This document shows, piece after piece, positions 1 to 7,814 of a stretch of DNA of 34,755 bases. The notes beneath the pieces were generated by a model. That model was not told where the DNA came from, ran no database searches, and saw only the letters and a list, made by a program, of their open reading frames with translations. Numbering within the stretch: position 1 is the stretch's first letter; each line of letters starts with the position of its first letter. The position numbers and the translations under genes are program-made. The stretch is from Methylobacterium aquaticum (GTDB lineage Bacteria; Pseudomonadota; Alphaproteobacteria; Rhizobiales; Beijerinckiaceae), in contig NZ_LABX01000153.1 of the NCBI RefSeq assembly GCF_001043915.1, forward strand, positions 1 through 34,755. The letters run 5' to 3'.

Positions 1-1371
1 GCCGGCCTTCTTGGAATCGCCAAGAGCCGGGATCAGGGCCGGGATCAGGGCCCGGAAGGTCGCCCCCTGCCCCGGCGTGCTCTCGATCACCAGCCGGCCG
101 CGATGGCGGTTGAGGATGTGCTTGACGATGGCGAGGCCGAGGCCGGTGCCGCCCTGCTGGCGGCTGGAGGCGGCATCGACCCGGTAGAACCGCTCGGTCA
201 GGCGCGGCAGGTGCTCGGGGGCGATGCCCGGCCCCTCGTCGCGGACCGCGATCTCGACCTGCGGCGCCCGGCTTTCCTCCGCCGGCAGGGTGTTCAGGGA
301 CACCGCGACCCGGCCGCCGTCGCCGCCATACTTCACGGCGTTCTCGACCAGGTTCTCGATCACCCGAAGGATCTCGTCCCGGTCGCCGAGGACACGGTGC
401 GGCCCCGGCGCGGCGTCGAGGGTGATGGCGGCGCCGCGCTCGCGCGCGATCGGCCCCAGCGCATCGGCGATCTGGCGGACGAGTGGCACCACGTCGACCG
501 CCTGGGTCGGCGGCACGTGGACGCGCAGCTCGATGCGGGAGAGCGACAGGAGATCGTCGATCAGCCGCGTCATCCGCAGGGCCTGCACCCGCATGATGCC
601 GAGAAAGCGCTCGCGCGCCTTGGCGTCGTCCCGGGCCGGCCCCTGGAGGGTCTCGATGAAGCCGAGGAGCGAGGCGAGCGGGGTGCGCAGCTCGTGGCTG
701 GCATTGGCGACGAAATCGACCCGCATCGTCTCCAGGCGCTGGGCGGAGGTGAGATCGCGCAGGAACAGCACCACGTTGGGCCCGCTCCGGCCGGCCTCGC
801 CGCCCTGCATCGCGCCGATCTGCACCTCGAAGGCGCGCTCGGTCGGCACCCGGGGGGAATAGAGCGTCTTCAGGGGCTCGCCGGTGCGCAGCACCGTCTC
901 GATGCCGTCGAGCACGTCGGGATCGCGCAGCGCGAAGGAGAGCGGGTGGCGGGGCCGCAAGGAGGGCAGGAGCGCGCGGGCGGCGGCGTTCGACTCGATC
1001 ACCAGGGACCGGCGGTCGATCAGGATCACCGGATCGGGAATGTTGGCGAGCAGCGCCTCGGCGAGGCCGTGGCGGACGCGGCCGGGCGCGGCCTCGGAGC
1101 GCGGCACCGGCCCGCCGCGGCGCGGCGCGGCGACGAAGCCGCCGACCAGGAGGGCGAGGCACCCCACGAGCACGGTGCCGAGATCGACGCCGTGCAGCCA
1201 GGCATGCCCCGCCAGGAAGGCCAGCACGGCCCCGAGCGCGCCCCGCCACGCCGCCCGGCGGGCGATGGTGACGGCCCCCGAGGGGCCGGGCAGGACCGGC
1301 GGCGGCGGCGCGAGGTCGTCGGCCGGCCGGTCGCCGGGCTCAGGGGCTTGCGTCGCTCTCGGCGGCATCAT
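1..1371 (-). CDS. phoR: PhoR-type phosphate-regulon sensor histidine kinase (3' end cut by window edge)
   Basis: Membrane histidine kinase that would phosphorylate a PhoB-type response regulator. About 457 codons are visible and the C-terminus runs off the left edge. Two hydrophobic stretches lie near residues 44-59 and 63-82. A PAS-like region follows (about 100-205), then the HisKA phospho-acceptor ASHELRTPL with His near 226. The ATPase domain shows an N box (ENLVENAVKYGG), DEGPGI, and a G box GGTGLGLAIVKH. The order TM-PAS-HisKA-HATPase and the FVANASHELRTPLASL signature fit PhoR. The chosen start is the upstream ATG of an ATGATG pair. It overlaps the 3' end of the preceding membrane-protein gene by about 32 bp, suggesting co-transcription. 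A 12-bp tandem duplication (26-49) repeats LIPA in frame near the C-terminus. The family is certain; the phoR assignment is inferred from motifs, since no pst or phoB gene is in view. Confidence 0.88.
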   Translation of the reverse strand, partial: MMPPRATQAPEPGDRPADDLAPPPPVLPGPSGAVTIARRAAWRGALGAVLAFLAGHAWLHGVDLGTVLVGCLALLVGGFVAAPRRGGPVPRSEAAPGRVRHGLAEALLANIPDPVILIDRRSLVIESNAAARALLPSLRPRHPLSFALRDPDVLDGIETVLRTGEPLKTLYSPRVPTERAFEVQIGAMQGGEAGRSGPNVVLFLRDLTSAQRLETMRVDFVANASHELRTPLASLLGFIETLQGPARDDAKARERFLGIMRVQALRMTRLIDDLLSLSRIELRVHVPPTQAVDVVPLVRQIADALGPIARERGAAITLDAAPGPHRVLGDRDEILRVIENLVENAVKYGGDGGRVAVSLNTLPAEESRAPQVEIAVRDEGPGIAPEHLPRLTERFYRVDAASSRQQGGTGLGLAIVKHILNRHRGRLVIESTPGQGATFRALIPALIPALGDSKKAG

Positions 1372-2464
1372 CGTCTGGCGCCTCCCGCGGGGTGAGACGC
1401 GCCCGCTTGGCGATTTCATAGGCGCCGAGGGCAGCGAGCGCCACCACGAACGGGATCAGGTAGTAGCAGACCCGGAACAGCAGCAGCGCGCCGAGCACCG
1501 ATTCCCGCGGCAGGCCGGACAGGGCGAGCAGCACCGTGGCCTCGAACACCCCGAGCCCGCCCGGCGCGTGGCTGGCGATGCCGAGCATCGCGGCGAGCAC
1601 GTAGATCGCCACGAAGGTCTCGAAGCTCAGACCATGGCCTGCCGGCAGCAGCACGTAGAGCACGCCGGCCGCCGCGCAGACATCGCCGGCGCCGACGAGC
1701 ATCTGGCTCAAGGAGAGCTTGAGGCCCGGCAGTTCCAGGCGCCAGCCCCGCACCTTGACGCTGCGGCGCCTGAACGTCACCCAGGCGAGATAGACCAGCA
1801 CCGCCGCCAGCGTCGTGGCACCGAGGCCCTGGTTGAGCAGCACGCTGGTATAGGTGAGGTGGGAGAGCGGCTCGGCCTCCCGGATCAGGCTGATGCCGAG
1901 CACCGCCCCCATGCCGAGCCAGAAGGTGAAGCTGGCGACGATGGTGAGCGCCGCGATGCGCCCGGGGCTCAAGCCCTGCCCGGAATAGATCCAGTAGCGC
2001 ACGGTGCCGGCGGTGAGCAGCGGGAAGCCGAGATTGAAGCTCACCGCATAGCTGGTGAAGGAGGCGAGCGCGGTGGTGCGGTAGGGCACCTTCAGCTTGA
2101 GCTGGCGCAGCGCCAATGCGTCGTAGCAGGTGAGGAAGAGGTAGCTCACCACCACGAGTCCGATCGCCAGCCCAACCTGATCCGGCGTCGCCGCCAGGAA
2201 GGCGGCGCGCAGGTCGGCCCAGGTGACGGTGGAGACGAGCTTGCCCAGCACCCCAAGGGAGATGACGAACAGCACGACGCTCGCCAGGGTGCCGATCCAG
2301 GCATAGCGGCGCCGATGGCGGGCCTGGTGCTCCGCGGGGGCCTGCGGGTCGCGCCCCGGATCCTGCCCGGCGGGATCCTCGTCGCGCGGCGGCTCGGTTC
2401 CGGCACCGGCATCGCGCAGGCGTTGGGCCTGCGCGAGGTTCTTGTCCTGGCTGGCGAAATTCAT
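1340..2464 (-). CDS. Flippase-like / lysylphosphatidylglycerol synthase TM-region (UPF0104, YbhN-like) membrane protein
   Basis: Polytopic inner-membrane protein of the UPF0104/COG0392 family, the membrane half found in MprF. The N-terminus is hydrophilic and charged (about 45 residues), followed by seven or eight hydrophobic segments. Family-like signatures include SFNLGFPLLTAGTVRYWIY and the late ASHAPGGLGVFEATVLLAL. There is no C-terminal lysyl-transferase domain, so it should not be called a lysylphosphatidylglycerol synthase. The reading frame is open further upstream. An ATG at 2581 has a better ribosome-binding site (AGAGGG), but the extra 39 residues look non-coding, so the ATG at 2464 is preferred with moderate certainty. 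The 3' end overlaps the PhoR-type kinase gene. Substrate unknown. Confidence 0.82.
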   Translation of the reverse strand: MNFASQDKNLAQAQRLRDAGAGTEPPRDEDPAGQDPGRDPQAPAEHQARHRRRYAWIGTLASVVLFVISLGVLGKLVSTVTWADLRAAFLAATPDQVGLAIGLVVVSYLFLTCYDALALRQLKLKVPYRTTALASFTSYAVSFNLGFPLLTAGTVRYWIYSGQGLSPGRIAALTIVASFTFWLGMGAVLGISLIREAEPLSHLTYTSVLLNQGLGATTLAAVLVYLAWVTFRRRSVKVRGWRLELPGLKLSLSQMLVGAGDVCAAAGVLYVLLPAGHGLSFETFVAIYVLAAMLGIASHAPGGLGVFEATVLLALSGLPRESVLGALLLFRVCYYLIPFVVALAALGAYEIAKRARLTPREAPDDDAAESDASP

Positions 2465-2632
2465 CGCGTCGGCGTCCGACCCCGCTCGTCGCCGGCACGA
2501 GCCCGCGGCCGATCGCGGCCAGGCTCGCGCACAAAGGTGCCCGGCGGCACTCCGACCGAGCCCCGCTCGCATGGGGGGCATGTAGGCCCTCTGCCGGCGA
2601 ATGACCAGCCGGACCATGCGGCAGGGGGCGAA

Positions 2633-3256
2633 TCAGCCGGGGAGATCGAGATGGCGCGCCGCCTCGGCGAAGCCGGCCGCGATGCGGGCCGGCACGGCCG
2701 GGCTGGTGCAGACATGGGTCGGGCTCGGATGCGGGACCGCCACCAGGGGCAGGCCGGGGCGCATCGCCGCGAGGTCCGGCGCCAGGGCCTGCGCGACCCG
2801 GCCGGCCAGGACGGCGACGGCGAGGTTCGGCATCAGGTCGAGGAGCGGCGGCAGGTAGGCCCGGGACGCCCGGATCTCCCCCGTCCGGGGCGCCCGGTTG
2901 CGGGCGCCGGGGGCGTGGATCACCCACGGCACGGCGTTCCAGATCAGGGTGTCGGCGCGCGGGATGCCGGCCGTGCCCAGGAACCGGAACAGGTTGGCGG
3001 CGGTGCCGGTCGGGTTGTCGCGGGAGACGAAGGCGGTGCGGCCGGTGGCCGGCCCAGGGGTTTCGAGGAGGAGCAGCAGCCGGGCGGTCACCCCGCCGTC
3101 GAGGGGATCGGCCTCCGGCACCGGCCTGTCCTGCTCCGCCCGGATCCGCGCGGCGAGGCGGCGGAGCGGCGCGAGATGGGGGCTGGCCTCGACGAGGGCG
3201 TGGCGCGCCGCGACCGCGCCGGGATCGCCGAGGCTTTTCGGAGCGGCCGGGGTCAC
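2633..3256 (-). CDS. Uracil-DNA glycosylase superfamily protein
   Basis: 207-residue protein of the UDG fold. Visible motifs are LLLLETPGP (about 61-69, counterpart of the family 4/5 GEAPG motif), WNAVPW (106-111, a NxxP motif) and VPHPSPTHV (174-182, the HPSP substrate loop). Family members excise uracil or other damaged bases from DNA. No four-cysteine iron-sulfur set is seen, so it is not a standard family 4 enzyme. The start is a GTG that overlaps the stop of the PIG-L deacetylase gene as GTGA, implying translational coupling to a carbohydrate-type enzyme, which is an odd partner for a repair enzyme. It could be an ordinary repair glycosylase carried along, or a UDG-fold protein with another role. 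The fold assignment is good; the substrate is unknown. Confidence 0.78.
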   Translation of the reverse strand: MTPAAPKSLGDPGAVAARHALVEASPHLAPLRRLAARIRAEQDRPVPEADPLDGGVTARLLLLLETPGPATGRTAFVSRDNPTGTAANLFRFLGTAGIPRADTLIWNAVPWVIHAPGARNRAPRTGEIRASRAYLPPLLDLMPNLAVAVLAGRVAQALAPDLAAMRPGLPLVAVPHPSPTHVCTSPAVPARIAAGFAEAARHLDLPG

Positions 3257-4002
3257 GCCAGGGCGAGCCCGTCCGGCATCGGGCCGGACAGGCGGAAATG
3301 CTCGCGGGAATCCTCGGCGCTCAACCGCTCGGCGAGGCCGATGGGGCCGCCGAACTGGAAGCCGATCTGGCTCGCATAGGCCGCGCAGGCGGCGTGCTTG
3401 GCTGCCGCCTCCTCGGTGGAAAGGCGCACGGAGACGACGGGGAGATCCGCGAAGGTCTCGCGGAACGGCTCCTTCGGGTCGGGGTCGCGCACGGTATAGG
3501 GAAAGTCGCGCCACCACAGGATCGGGCAGGCCGGGGCGACAATGGTCAAGGCCCGCACGACCTGCACGTGATCGACATGGCCGCCCACCCCTTGCGGGGC
3601 GAGCAGCAGATCGGGCGCCGCCTCCGTCATCAGGCGGGCGAGGACCGGGGCAAGGGCCTCGGCGAGCGGGTCGTCGGGCCGGGTCTCGTCGAAGAGGTCC
3701 GGCGCCGAGGCGTAGCCGCGATGCGGGGCCTCCGCGAGCGCGACGTGGACCGGCGGGTGGAGGCCGAGCGCCGCCGCCGCCGCCCGGTCCTCGTCGCGGC
3801 GCAACGCCATGTAGTCGACCTCCGGCCCGAGCCCCTTGTCGCGCTGGCAGGCCAGGGCGAAGCCGGTCGGGTTCGGCACGCTGGCGGTGAGCAGCGTCAC
3901 CATCACCACCCGCCAGCCTCGATTCGCGAGCTGCGCCAGGGTGCCGCCGCAGGAGAAGGCGGCATCGTCGAGATGGGGCGAGAGGGCGAGGGCTGTGGGC
4001 AT
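3253..4002 (-). CDS. PIG-L family (LmbE-like) deacetylase
   Basis: Zinc-dependent deacetylase of the PIG-L/LmbE family, which removes N-acetyl groups from GlcNAc-type sugars; MshB and BshB belong to it. The metal and catalytic signature SPHLDDAAFSCGG is at residues 8-20 (His10, Asp12, Asp13), and the second metal motif GGHVDH is at 140-145. Length (249 aa) is normal. The start ATG at 4002 immediately precedes the conserved N-terminal strand; the ribosome-binding site is weak. The gene lies 178 bp downstream of the GT4 gene and overlaps the UDG-like gene. GT4 plus PIG-L is the pairing that makes amino-sugar glycosides in mycothiol and bacillithiol synthesis, so deacetylation of the GT4 product is a reasonable inference. 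The substrate is not shown by the sequence. Confidence 0.9.
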   Translation of the reverse strand: MPTALALSPHLDDAAFSCGGTLAQLANRGWRVVMVTLLTASVPNPTGFALACQRDKGLGPEVDYMALRRDEDRAAAAALGLHPPVHVALAEAPHRGYASAPDLFDETRPDDPLAEALAPVLARLMTEAAPDLLLAPQGVGGHVDHVQVVRALTIVAPACPILWWRDFPYTVRDPDPKEPFRETFADLPVVSVRLSTEEAAAKHAACAAYASQIGFQFGGPIGLAERLSAEDSREHFRLSGPMPDGLALA

Positions 4003-4047
4003 GGGGACTCGACTGACGGAAAACCAATATGGCGCGGGCCTTCTCCT

Positions 4048-4126
4048 CTCCCCGCGGGCGGGGAGCGGAGGGCCGCATCCAATGCGGCGGGCGTGGGCGG
4101 CGCCTCCTCTCCCCGCGGGTGGGGAG
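4048..4126. repeat. Two direct copies of a short CTCCCCGC-type palindrome
   Basis: Positions 4048-4065 form an 18-bp inverted repeat, CTCCCCGC-GG-GCGGGGAG. A second copy at 4109-4126 has one base changed in the right arm. Flanking bases (CCT before, CGGAG after) are also shared, so about 25 bp is directly repeated. They sit in the 178-bp gap between the GT4 and PIG-L genes, otherwise the longest break in this part of the operon. They may modulate read-through; there is no T-run, so a classical terminator is unlikely. Confidence 0.7.
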
Positions 4127-4180
4127 CGGAGAGACGCGCGCGACCCCGGCGTGAGCGGTCCGACGTTGCCGGGATTGCCG

Positions 4181-5416
4181 TCACAACAGGTGCGGCTCGG
4201 CCCGGAAGCGGCAGCTCGGATCGTGCGGCAGGGCCGGGTCGAAACCGGGATCCGGCCGCTCGCCCCGCACCGCCGCATAGACCGCCATGATCTGCCGCCC
4301 CACCGCCTGCCAGGAATAGACCCGCCGGCACTCCTCCAGGGCCGCCGCCGCGAGGCGGGCACGCAGGGGACGGTCGGTGACGATCCGGTGCAGGGCCTCG
4401 GCCAGGGCCGGGACGTCGCCGGGCTGGACCAGCAATCCGTTCTCGCCGTCGCGCAGGCAATCCGAGACGCCGACCGAATGGGTCGAGACCACCGCCTGAC
4501 CCGCCGCCATCGCCTCCAGGATGGTGTTGGAGAACCCCTCCGCATAGGTCGGCGAGACGAAGACGTCGCCCATCGCGTAGAGGCCCGGCACCGCGTCGTA
4601 CTCGGCGTAGCCGGTGAAGCGGACCTGGCTGTCCGAGAAGCCGAGATCGGCGGCCAAGGCGCGGGCCGGCTCCACGTCGGGGCCGATCCCCGAGACGATC
4701 GCCGAGAACGCCGTGCCGCGCAGGCGCAGCAGGCTCAAGGCATCGAGGAAGTCGAGCACGCCTTTCCGGCGGTCGACCCGGCCGTGGTAGAACAGCCTCA
4801 CCGGGTTGGTTGCGTCGCCCGGCTGCCAGCCCGCAGGCGGCCGGAAGCGTGCGGTGTCGACGGCGCCCGGCACGATGGTGAAGCGGCCGGGGTCGCTGCC
4901 GAGCCGGTCGCAGACCTCGGCCACGAAGGAGCGCCCGCCGATCAGCAGCGCATTGGCATGGGCCAGCACCCGCACCATGGCGAGACGGTGCGTCTCGCAG
5001 CACGAGCCGACCCAGTGGCCGTCGCCGCCCTGGATCGAGACCACGTTCGGGACGCCGAGCCGCTGCGAGGCGATCAGCGTCGCGAAGCCGGTCGGATAGC
5101 CGTACTGGGCGTGCAGCACGTCGAACGGCGTCTTGTCGTGCTCGGCCGCGATCGTCTCGACCATCGTGGCGATGTCGCGCTCGAAATCACCGTTCTCCTG
5201 CTCGCCCGACTGTTCGAGGCCGATCACCCGGACACCGGGCACGGGCGGCGGCGGGCCGCCGCCATAAACCTTGGTGCCGAAGGCATCGCCCCGGTACTGG
5301 CTCACCATCGTCACGTCGTGGCCGGCATCGACCAGCTCGCGCAGCAGATTCTGCGCGTAGACGCTCATGCCGGAGATCGCCGGGAAGTAGCGCCGGCTGA
5401 CGAAGCAGACTCTCAT
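4181..5416 (-). CDS. GT4 family glycosyltransferase
   Basis: Retaining GT-B glycosyltransferase, 411 aa. The N-terminal acceptor-side segment has RRYFPAISGMSVYAQNLLRE (8-27), the analogue of the GG-x-N/SVY loop. The C-terminal donor domain has VPGAVD (about 182-187), FYHGRVDRRKG (209-219) and the EX7E pair AEGFSNTILE with Glu293 and Glu301. It would transfer a nucleotide-sugar glycosyl unit in the cytoplasm. The ATG at 5416 overlaps the stop of the isomerase gene as ATGA and is preferred over an in-frame ATG 9 bp upstream. MshA, which glycosylates inositol-1-phosphate, and BshA are GT4 enzymes; an inositol-phosphate synthase at the head of the cluster and a PIG-L deacetylase next door suggest a similar step. 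That acceptor is inference. Confidence 0.9.
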   Translation of the reverse strand: MRVCFVSRRYFPAISGMSVYAQNLLRELVDAGHDVTMVSQYRGDAFGTKVYGGGPPPPVPGVRVIGLEQSGEQENGDFERDIATMVETIAAEHDKTPFDVLHAQYGYPTGFATLIASQRLGVPNVVSIQGGDGHWVGSCCETHRLAMVRVLAHANALLIGGRSFVAEVCDRLGSDPGRFTIVPGAVDTARFRPPAGWQPGDATNPVRLFYHGRVDRRKGVLDFLDALSLLRLRGTAFSAIVSGIGPDVEPARALAADLGFSDSQVRFTGYAEYDAVPGLYAMGDVFVSPTYAEGFSNTILEAMAAGQAVVSTHSVGVSDCLRDGENGLLVQPGDVPALAEALHRIVTDRPLRARLAAAALEECRRVYSWQAVGRQIMAVYAAVRGERPDPGFDPALPHDPSCRFRAEPHLL

Positions 5417-6237
5417 CGGCGGCACTCCCGGAGATAGCGGAGAGAATCCGGGATCATCCGGTCGGCCCGGTGGCTCTCGCGGGACAGCTCGACGCAGACC
5501 AGCTTGTCGAAGTGGATCGCCTCCAGGGCGTCGAGCACGCCGGGCACGTCCATGTCGCCCTCGCCGAAGGGCAGGTGGATGTGGTTGCCCCGCGCCATGT
5601 CCTCGATCGCCACGGTGCCGAGGCGGTCGGCGAATTCACGCACCGCGGCGGCGGGCTCGCGCTCCTGCGTCACCAGGCAATGGCCGGTATCGAGCGCCAG
5701 GGTCAGGCCCGGGATGGCGAGGGCGGCGTAATCGTCCAGGGTCTCGACCAGCATGCCGGGCTCGGGCTCCAGGGCCGCCACGACCCGGCGCTCGGTCGCG
5801 TAGGCCACGACCTGTTCGAGGCCGTCCCGCAGCCAGCCCTTGGCGTCCTGCCGGTCTACGCCGGGCTTCGGCACCCCGGCCCAGAACGACACCGCCTCGG
5901 AACCCAGGATCGCCGCGATGTCGATGGCGCGGTGCAGGAAGGCGACCCGGCGGGCCCGGCCGGCGGGATCGGCCGTCACCAGGGTCGGCTCGTGCTTGGC
6001 CCGCGGATCGAGAAGGAAGCGGGCGCCGGTCTCGATCACCGAGCCGAGGCTCAAGCCATAGAGCCGGCCGCGCACCCGCTCGGCCTCCCGCGCCCAGTTC
6101 TCCGCGAAGGGATCGAGGTGATGGATGTCGAGGGTCAGGGCGACGCCGTCATAGCCGGAATCGGCAATCAGGCCGAGCGCGTCGTCGAGGCGGTGATGGG
6201 CCGCTCCGTTGGTGTTGTAGGCGAAGCGCAAGGTCAT
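5413..6237 (-). CDS. Sugar phosphate isomerase/epimerase-like TIM-barrel protein (AP endonuclease 2 family)
   Basis: 274-aa Xylose-isomerase-like TIM barrel. Divalent-metal ligand positions of the family can be picked out: Glu in VAALEPEPG, Asp/His in LALDTGHC, the His pair in GNHIHLPFGEGDMDVPG and Glu in CVELSRESH. Relatives include IolE/IolI-type inososome-processing enzymes and hydroxypyruvate or tagatose isomerases. The gene overlaps its neighbours on both sides by ATGA (with YcaO upstream, GT4 downstream), so it is translated as part of the same unit. Together with the Gfo/Idh oxidoreductase and inositol-phosphate synthase it suggests chemistry on an inositol or sugar ring, for example epimerisation or isomerisation of a keto intermediate. 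The exact reaction is unknown. Confidence 0.85.
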   Translation of the reverse strand: MTLRFAYNTNGAAHHRLDDALGLIADSGYDGVALTLDIHHLDPFAENWAREAERVRGRLYGLSLGSVIETGARFLLDPRAKHEPTLVTADPAGRARRVAFLHRAIDIAAILGSEAVSFWAGVPKPGVDRQDAKGWLRDGLEQVVAYATERRVVAALEPEPGMLVETLDDYAALAIPGLTLALDTGHCLVTQEREPAAAVREFADRLGTVAIEDMARGNHIHLPFGEGDMDVPGVLDALEAIHFDKLVCVELSRESHRADRMIPDSLRYLRECRR

Positions 6238-7790
6238 GCCGCCCTCCCCCGCCGCTCCAGGCGGAACGGCGCGTGGTGCGATTCCGGCTCGCGGTAGAGC
6301 GGGTAGAGCGGGCCGACGATCTTGTCGGCCAAGCCGACGTCGAAGAGCGGCTGGCCGCCGAAGCGCTCCAAAGCCTCCGGGGTCAGGCGCACCGGCCGCA
6401 GGGTCTCGCTCTCCTCACCGAAGCGGATCAGCGGGTGGTCGCGCTCGATGAGCTTTCGGGTGTTGCGCTCGCCGATGCGGTAATAGCTCATGGTCTCGAC
6501 TTCGAGCCCCGGCACGATCGCCTTGACGATGCCGACCTCAGCCCCCGGCGGCGAGGCATCGACGTAGAGCACGTCGAACCCGTCGGCCTCCAGCCGCTCG
6601 CGGGCGATGCGGGCGCGATCCTGGCCGGTGGGGGCGGGTTGGGTCGGCAGGTCGGTGAAGCGCTTCGTCGCGCGTTCGGAATAGACGGTCTGGCTCAGGA
6701 AGCCCCGCAGGGTCTCGGCCGGCTTGTCGATCCAGTCGAGCATCGCGGCGAGCGCCCTCCCCTCCTCGTTGTCGAGGCTCGGCAGCGCCGTCTCGATGAA
6801 GGCATCGACATAGCCGGGCGGCGTGATCGAGCGGGCGAGCGCCAGGGGGCCGTGGCCGAAGGTCTTGCGCACCCGTGCCGCCTGGAATTCCAGGATCGCC
6901 TTGCGCAACGCCCGCTCCCGGTCGGGGTCGCACGCCTCGCCGCAGGCCGAGAGCGCGATCGGCGCCGGGGCGCGGGAGGCGTCGAGGTCGTAGCCGACGC
7001 AATAGACGTTGGTGAAGCCGAACTGGTCGGTGGCGAATTTCGGCATCGCGCGAATCCCCAGGGATTCCAGCCGGTCGAGCATTCCCTTCGTTTCCGGCCC
7101 CAGCCCCTCGGAGGTGTCGAGCATCACGCCCTGGTCGAGGGCGCGAAACAGCAGGCCGTTGCCGTCGCGCTGGAGCAGTTCGAGGAGTCCGTGCCCGAGG
7201 GCGAAGTCCACGTCCGGCCCGGCACCAAGCCCGTTGGTGATGAGGTTGGTGAAGGGCCGGTAGCCCGGCGACAGCTCGAAATAGTCGGTCGCCGCGAGGT
7301 CGAGGGGCATCAGCACCGTCTCACCGGTGCGGGCCCGCACCGTGCCGGTCCAGTCGAGCACGGTGTCGCGGTCGACCGAACTTCCCGCCGGCAGGCCGAG
7401 GGTCAGCGGATCGGCGACCGAGCCCGCGCCGAAGACCCGCACGAGGTCGTGATAGCTGCCGCGCTCCTTCCTGCGCGGGATCAGCGCCAGGCTCGGCATC
7501 AGGTTCTCGGCGATCTCCGCCACCGAGCCGATGATCGCCTCGTCGTCGGTGGCGCCGTAGCCGATGCCGCTCGGCATCGCGCCGACGAAGTAGGGATCGT
7601 CGAGGAACAGCGAGACGAACCAGCACGGCACCCCGGTGCGGTCGAGGGGCGCCAGGGGAAAGCCGACGATCCGGCCCGGCGGCAGCACGTCGAGATAGGC
7701 ACGGACGGCGTCGGGCAGGCGCTCGGGCAGCCCCTCGATGACGCGGGTCTGGCCGTAGGCGTAGGGGCGGGGTGCGGCGGGTCTGTCCAC
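6234..7790 (-). CDS. YcaO-domain protein (ATP-dependent backbone-activating enzyme family)
   Basis: 518-aa YcaO protein. YcaO enzymes use ATP to phosphorylate an amide oxygen, giving azolines, amidines or thioamides in peptides and proteins. ATP-site motifs are visible: GYGATDDEAIIGSVAEIAEN (78-97, Ser89, Glu92, Glu95), NGLGAG (186-191) followed by GLLELLQRDG (201-210), and GEACDPDRERALRKAILEFQ (284-303, with the E-x-Q pair Glu301/Gln303). The typical late segment KAIVPGLE is present. The C-terminus has no PxPxP tail, which azoline-forming cyclodehydratases usually carry, and no ThiF/Ocin, TfuA or evident precursor peptide lies nearby. The start is a GTG at 7790, about 10 bp after a strong GGAGGAG site and 24 bp after the oxidoreductase stop. 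The family is secure; the substrate is unknown. Confidence 0.88.
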   Translation of the reverse strand: MDRPAAPRPYAYGQTRVIEGLPERLPDAVRAYLDVLPPGRIVGFPLAPLDRTGVPCWFVSLFLDDPYFVGAMPSGIGYGATDDEAIIGSVAEIAENLMPSLALIPRRKERGSYHDLVRVFGAGSVADPLTLGLPAGSSVDRDTVLDWTGTVRARTGETVLMPLDLAATDYFELSPGYRPFTNLITNGLGAGPDVDFALGHGLLELLQRDGNGLLFRALDQGVMLDTSEGLGPETKGMLDRLESLGIRAMPKFATDQFGFTNVYCVGYDLDASRAPAPIALSACGEACDPDRERALRKAILEFQAARVRKTFGHGPLALARSITPPGYVDAFIETALPSLDNEEGRALAAMLDWIDKPAETLRGFLSQTVYSERATKRFTDLPTQPAPTGQDRARIARERLEADGFDVLYVDASPPGAEVGIVKAIVPGLEVETMSYYRIGERNTRKLIERDHPLIRFGEESETLRPVRLTPEALERFGGQPLFDVGLADKIVGPLYPLYREPESHHAPFRLERRGRAA

Positions 7791-7814
7791 GATGACGAAG
7801 CTCCTCCGCGGGCC

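Noticed and set aside
103..3379. Very long plus-strand open frames opposite the kinase and membrane-protein genes
   Set aside because: They are low-information Arg/Gly/Ala-rich translations antisense to genes with clear family motifs; a result of high GC content.
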